Positions 5,849-8,136 of a stretch of 8,136 nt of DNA are shown here, piece after piece. Within the stretch, counting starts at the first letter, position 1; every line of letters begins with the position of its first letter. Made by a program: the position numbers and the translations under genes. The notes below the pieces were generated by a model. That model did no database searches and was not told where the DNA came from. It saw only the letters and a list, made by a program, of their open reading frames with translations. The DNA is from Spirochaetaceae bacterium (lineage in GTDB: Bacteria > Spirochaetota > Spirochaetia > SZUA-6 > Bin103), in assembly GCA_028820215.1 (NCBI GenBank), contig JAPPKD010000286.1, forward strand, positions 1-8,136, given 5' to 3'.

Positions 5849-8040
5849 ATAGGGGGACTGAAGCGGGCGGGATCGGAGCCGAGGCACAGATCGAGGCGGC
5901 CGCCGCCAAGCACCTCGTCGTAGCGCAGCCAGGCTCGGTCCAAAGCCTGGCCGTTGAGGCGCACGTCTTGCAGGTAGATGGCGCCGGGGCCGTCCGCAGC
6001 CGTGGAGATCGTCAAGGGTCCGTCGCCGGTGGTCAGCTCGGCGCACTCGACCGTCGGACTGCCGAGCAGGAAGATGCCCTGGCCGGGCACGGGGAAGAGG
6101 CCCACGGTGTTCCATACGTACCAGGCGGACAGGGCGCCGGAGTCGTCGTTGCCGGGCAGGCCGCCGGCGCTGTCGGCGAAGTGGTGACGCAGGACCGCGC
6201 GCACGATCTCGGCGGTCCGGTCGGGGCGGCCGGCGTAGTGGTAGGCGTAGGGAGTCTCCAGCATCACCTCGTTGTTCACCCCGTCGAAGCGGCCGAGGGC
6301 CATGCCGCGGCCGCGCGCCACGTCCCACGGCGGCTCCCGTAGTTGCTCCACCGGCGCCGCGCCGTAGCCGAAGAACCGGTCCAGCTTCTGCACGAACTGC
6401 GCCGGTCCGCCGGCCAGCCGGATGCGCTCGGCCATCGCGGGCAGCAGCCGGAACGAGTAGTGGGTGTGCGACGCCTCGTAGTACTGCCCGCGACGCATCA
6501 TGCCGGTCGCGGGGTCGAACGCGGCGCGCCACAGGTCAAGGAAGCGCGACGCCTGCTCCGCCTGAGCGGGTTGGTCGAGGACGCGAGCGATGCCCAGGGC
6601 GCAGTGCGCGGCGCAGGCGACGTCCAGCAGGTGCGAGTGGCCGTTGGTCTCGTCCGCCGGCCGCACCCGCTCAGCCGCCTGCGGCAGCGCCGCCACCATC
6701 GCCTCCAGCAGGCCGCACCACCGTTCCCGCTCGGCGCCGCCCATCCGCGCCGGGTCTGCGCGGTCGAAGGCGTCGCGCAGCACGACGAACGGCAGCAGCC
6801 GGCTCTGGTTGGAGAACCGCTCGAAGTCATCGGCAAACAGGACCGCCGGCGGGAAGTCGCCGGTTCGCTCGGTCACCGCCTGCAGGGAGGCGACGATGCC
6901 GCCGACATACTCGGGGCAGAGGGTGAACAGCAGCGGGAGCTGCGTCTTGTACTGGTCCCACATGGTAGCGAAGTCGGCGTAGAGCGCGGGCCCGCCGCGC
7001 CACAGGAAGTTGCTCTGCTCGCTACGCACCGGCTTGAGCAGGGAGCGGTAGAGCGCGGTGGTGAAGACCCGCCGCTCCCGTTCGGAGTCCGTGGAGATGC
7101 GAAGCCGCGACAGGTGCCGATCCCACACTGCACGCGCCTCCGCGTGCACGGCGTCGAAACCGGCGGCCGCCGCCGCCGCGGCGTACCCTCGGGCCGTGGC
7201 CGGACCATCGAGCGACAGTCCCACGTACAGCTCGGCCGCATCCGCTCCGGAGCGGTAGAGCGCGCCGGTCCGTTCCCTGCGGCACCGCTCCGCGTCGAGC
7301 GCGAGCGCACGGTCCCCCGGCCGCTCGCGGACGCTCGCCCCGGCGCCGTGCCAGAGGACCGGCGCGGTCGCACCCCGCACGACCAGTGCGAAGAACCAGC
7401 GCACGCCGAAGAACGAGAACGCTCCACTGACGACGCCGTCGCCTTCGATCCGCACGGCTGCCTCCCGCGGGCGGCACTGCGCGCGGGGCGGCGTCAGTCC
7501 GCCGCTGGTGACGTCGACCGCAAAGCCGCGCATGCCCACGTCCGGGAACCGATACCGGTGCGCAGCCGCGTGCTCGGCCACGGTCAACTCGAACTCGATC
7601 CCCAGGTCCCCCAGCCGCCCCGCGTACCAGCCGGGCCGGGCGCGCTCGTGCACGAGCGGATGGGGCGCGGCTCCGGCGAAGTCCGCCTCGGGAACGGCGA
7701 CCGGCCCGCCCGCGAACGGGATCACCAGCAGATGGTTGTAGAAGTAGTTGATGTAGCCGGTGCCGGTGTGATGGACGTGGGTCACGCCGTACGCGGACTT
7801 CCGGTCGTAGAGCCGCGGCGGGGTGCCGTGGCTGTTGATGTCGTAGCGCCCGTAACCGGTGGGGTAGGCGCCGGAATAGGGCAGCGCCGACACCGGGCCG
7901 AGTGGCAGCGCGGCCCCGGGATGGTTGTTGGCGACCTGCGCCTTCAGGTAATACCAGGTGGCCGCGATGCCCTCCGGCTCCGGCAGGTCGACGGCTTCGG
8001 TGCCGAGAAAGGGGTCGACGAGGTCGCCGCAACCGGCCAT
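5830..8040 (-). CDS. GH92-family glycosidase (alpha-mannosidase type), no signal peptide
   Basis: GH92 enzymes are Ca2+-dependent inverting exo-alpha-mannosidases. The 736-residue protein has the family's two-domain order: an N-terminal beta-sandwich opening with LVDPFLGT (about residues 7-14) and GVTHVHHTGTGYINYF, then an (alpha/alpha)6 barrel. Diagnostic blocks near the end are GVNNEVMLETPYAYHYAGRPDRT with Glu591 as probable acid, and GLPGNDDSGALSAWYVWNTVGLFPVPGQ with Asp632/Asp633 as likely base residues. I chose ATG 8040 because conserved sequence begins right behind it. The frame extends to TTG 8103 or ATG 8100 with an arginine-rich stretch (RQCGRWRERASR) that is no signal peptide. Most characterised GH92 proteins are exported, so a cytoplasmic enzyme acting on imported oligosaccharides is inferred. 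The first 100 residues depart from the usual pattern, with WYYLKAQVANNHPGAALPLG in place of the short glycine loop, which suggests a separate subfamily. Mannose specificity is not certain. Confidence 0.85.
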   Translation of the reverse strand: MAGCGDLVDPFLGTEAVDLPEPEGIAATWYYLKAQVANNHPGAALPLGPVSALPYSGAYPTGYGRYDINSHGTPPRLYDRKSAYGVTHVHHTGTGYINYFYNHLLVIPFAGGPVAVPEADFAGAAPHPLVHERARPGWYAGRLGDLGIEFELTVAEHAAAHRYRFPDVGMRGFAVDVTSGGLTPPRAQCRPREAAVRIEGDGVVSGAFSFFGVRWFFALVVRGATAPVLWHGAGASVRERPGDRALALDAERCRRERTGALYRSGADAAELYVGLSLDGPATARGYAAAAAAAGFDAVHAEARAVWDRHLSRLRISTDSERERRVFTTALYRSLLKPVRSEQSNFLWRGGPALYADFATMWDQYKTQLPLLFTLCPEYVGGIVASLQAVTERTGDFPPAVLFADDFERFSNQSRLLPFVVLRDAFDRADPARMGGAERERWCGLLEAMVAALPQAAERVRPADETNGHSHLLDVACAAHCALGIARVLDQPAQAEQASRFLDLWRAAFDPATGMMRRGQYYEASHTHYSFRLLPAMAERIRLAGGPAQFVQKLDRFFGYGAAPVEQLREPPWDVARGRGMALGRFDGVNNEVMLETPYAYHYAGRPDRTAEIVRAVLRHHFADSAGGLPGNDDSGALSAWYVWNTVGLFPVPGQGIFLLGSPTVECAELTTGDGPLTISTAADGPGAIYLQDVRLNGQALDRAWLRYDEVLGGGRLDLCLGSDPARFSPPILPPGR

Positions 8041-8092
8041 GACGGACGTCTCTACCGTACTGCGGGATGCCCGCTCACGCCACCGCCCGCAT

Positions 8093-8135
8093 TGCCTCAT
8101 CAAAAATCCACACGAACGAAAACCGGTGCCTCATC
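8093..8135. repeat. Nine-base direct repeat upstream of the GH92 gene
   Basis: TGCCTCATC occurs at 8093-8101 and again at 8127-8135, 34 bases apart, which is close to three helical turns. It flanks the only A+T-rich patch of the area (8101-8122), where a minus-strand GH92 promoter would be expected. Paired regulator binding is possible. The right copy touches the window edge, so further copies cannot be seen. Confidence 0.3.
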
Positions 8136-8136
8136 G

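Noticed and set aside
5708..6532. 274-residue minus-strand open frame inside GH92
   Set aside because: It is a shifted frame of the GH92 gene, whose true frame carries the GNDD and NNE motifs over the same bases.
7160..7190. Alanine-codon repeat (GCC/GCG run) in the GH92 gene
   Set aside because: A short run of alanines in a helix of a high-G+C gene, with no regular period or regulatory pattern.

Overview
This is a G+C-rich bacterial chromosomal window: 60-base lines I counted range from about 57% to 80% G+C. It has seven probable intact genes and one probably broken gene. The mix is shikimate-pathway aroC, pyruvate-type aldolases, a GH92 glycosidase and two toxin-antitoxin (TA) remnants or modules. 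That fits a high-GC environmental heterotroph. A marine or host-associated spirochaete-like lineage would fit, but this is only an impression from protein wording and is not proven by the sequence.

Left part (minus strand, 11-968): a DUF1778/TacA-type antitoxin gene has no GNAT toxin after it. Instead a GTG-started GT4-like glycosyltransferase gene begins one base later. Its reading frame stops after the N-terminal half, probably because of a frameshift at the window edge.

Middle (plus strand, 969-2881): after a divergent control region comes an RNase Z/ElaC-type metallo-beta-lactamase-fold hydrolase with a strong Shine-Dalgarno. It is followed by a compact TA module with a good promoter. 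The antitoxin joins a Phd-like N-terminus to a UPF0175 helix-turn-helix domain, and it overlaps the DUF3368 PIN-like toxin gene by 16 bases.

Central operon (plus strand, 2919-5768): aroC (chorismate synthase) overlaps by 4 bases a DRE-TIM aldolase related to 4-hydroxy-2-oxovalerate aldolase. An RraA/HMG-aldolase-family gene follows 4 bases later. An extended -10 promoter inside the end of aroC could express the two aldolases separately. The DRE-TIM protein lacks the usual catalytic-base His, so its substrate is probably not plain 4-hydroxy-2-oxovalerate. With RraA it may form a two-enzyme module for an unknown pyruvate-derived hydroxy-oxo acid.

Right part (minus strand, 5830-8040): a convergent gene encodes a divergent GH92 alpha-mannosidase-family protein with no visible signal peptide. 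A 9-base direct repeat lies upstream of it. I saw no rRNA, tRNA, CRISPR array or insertion sequence.
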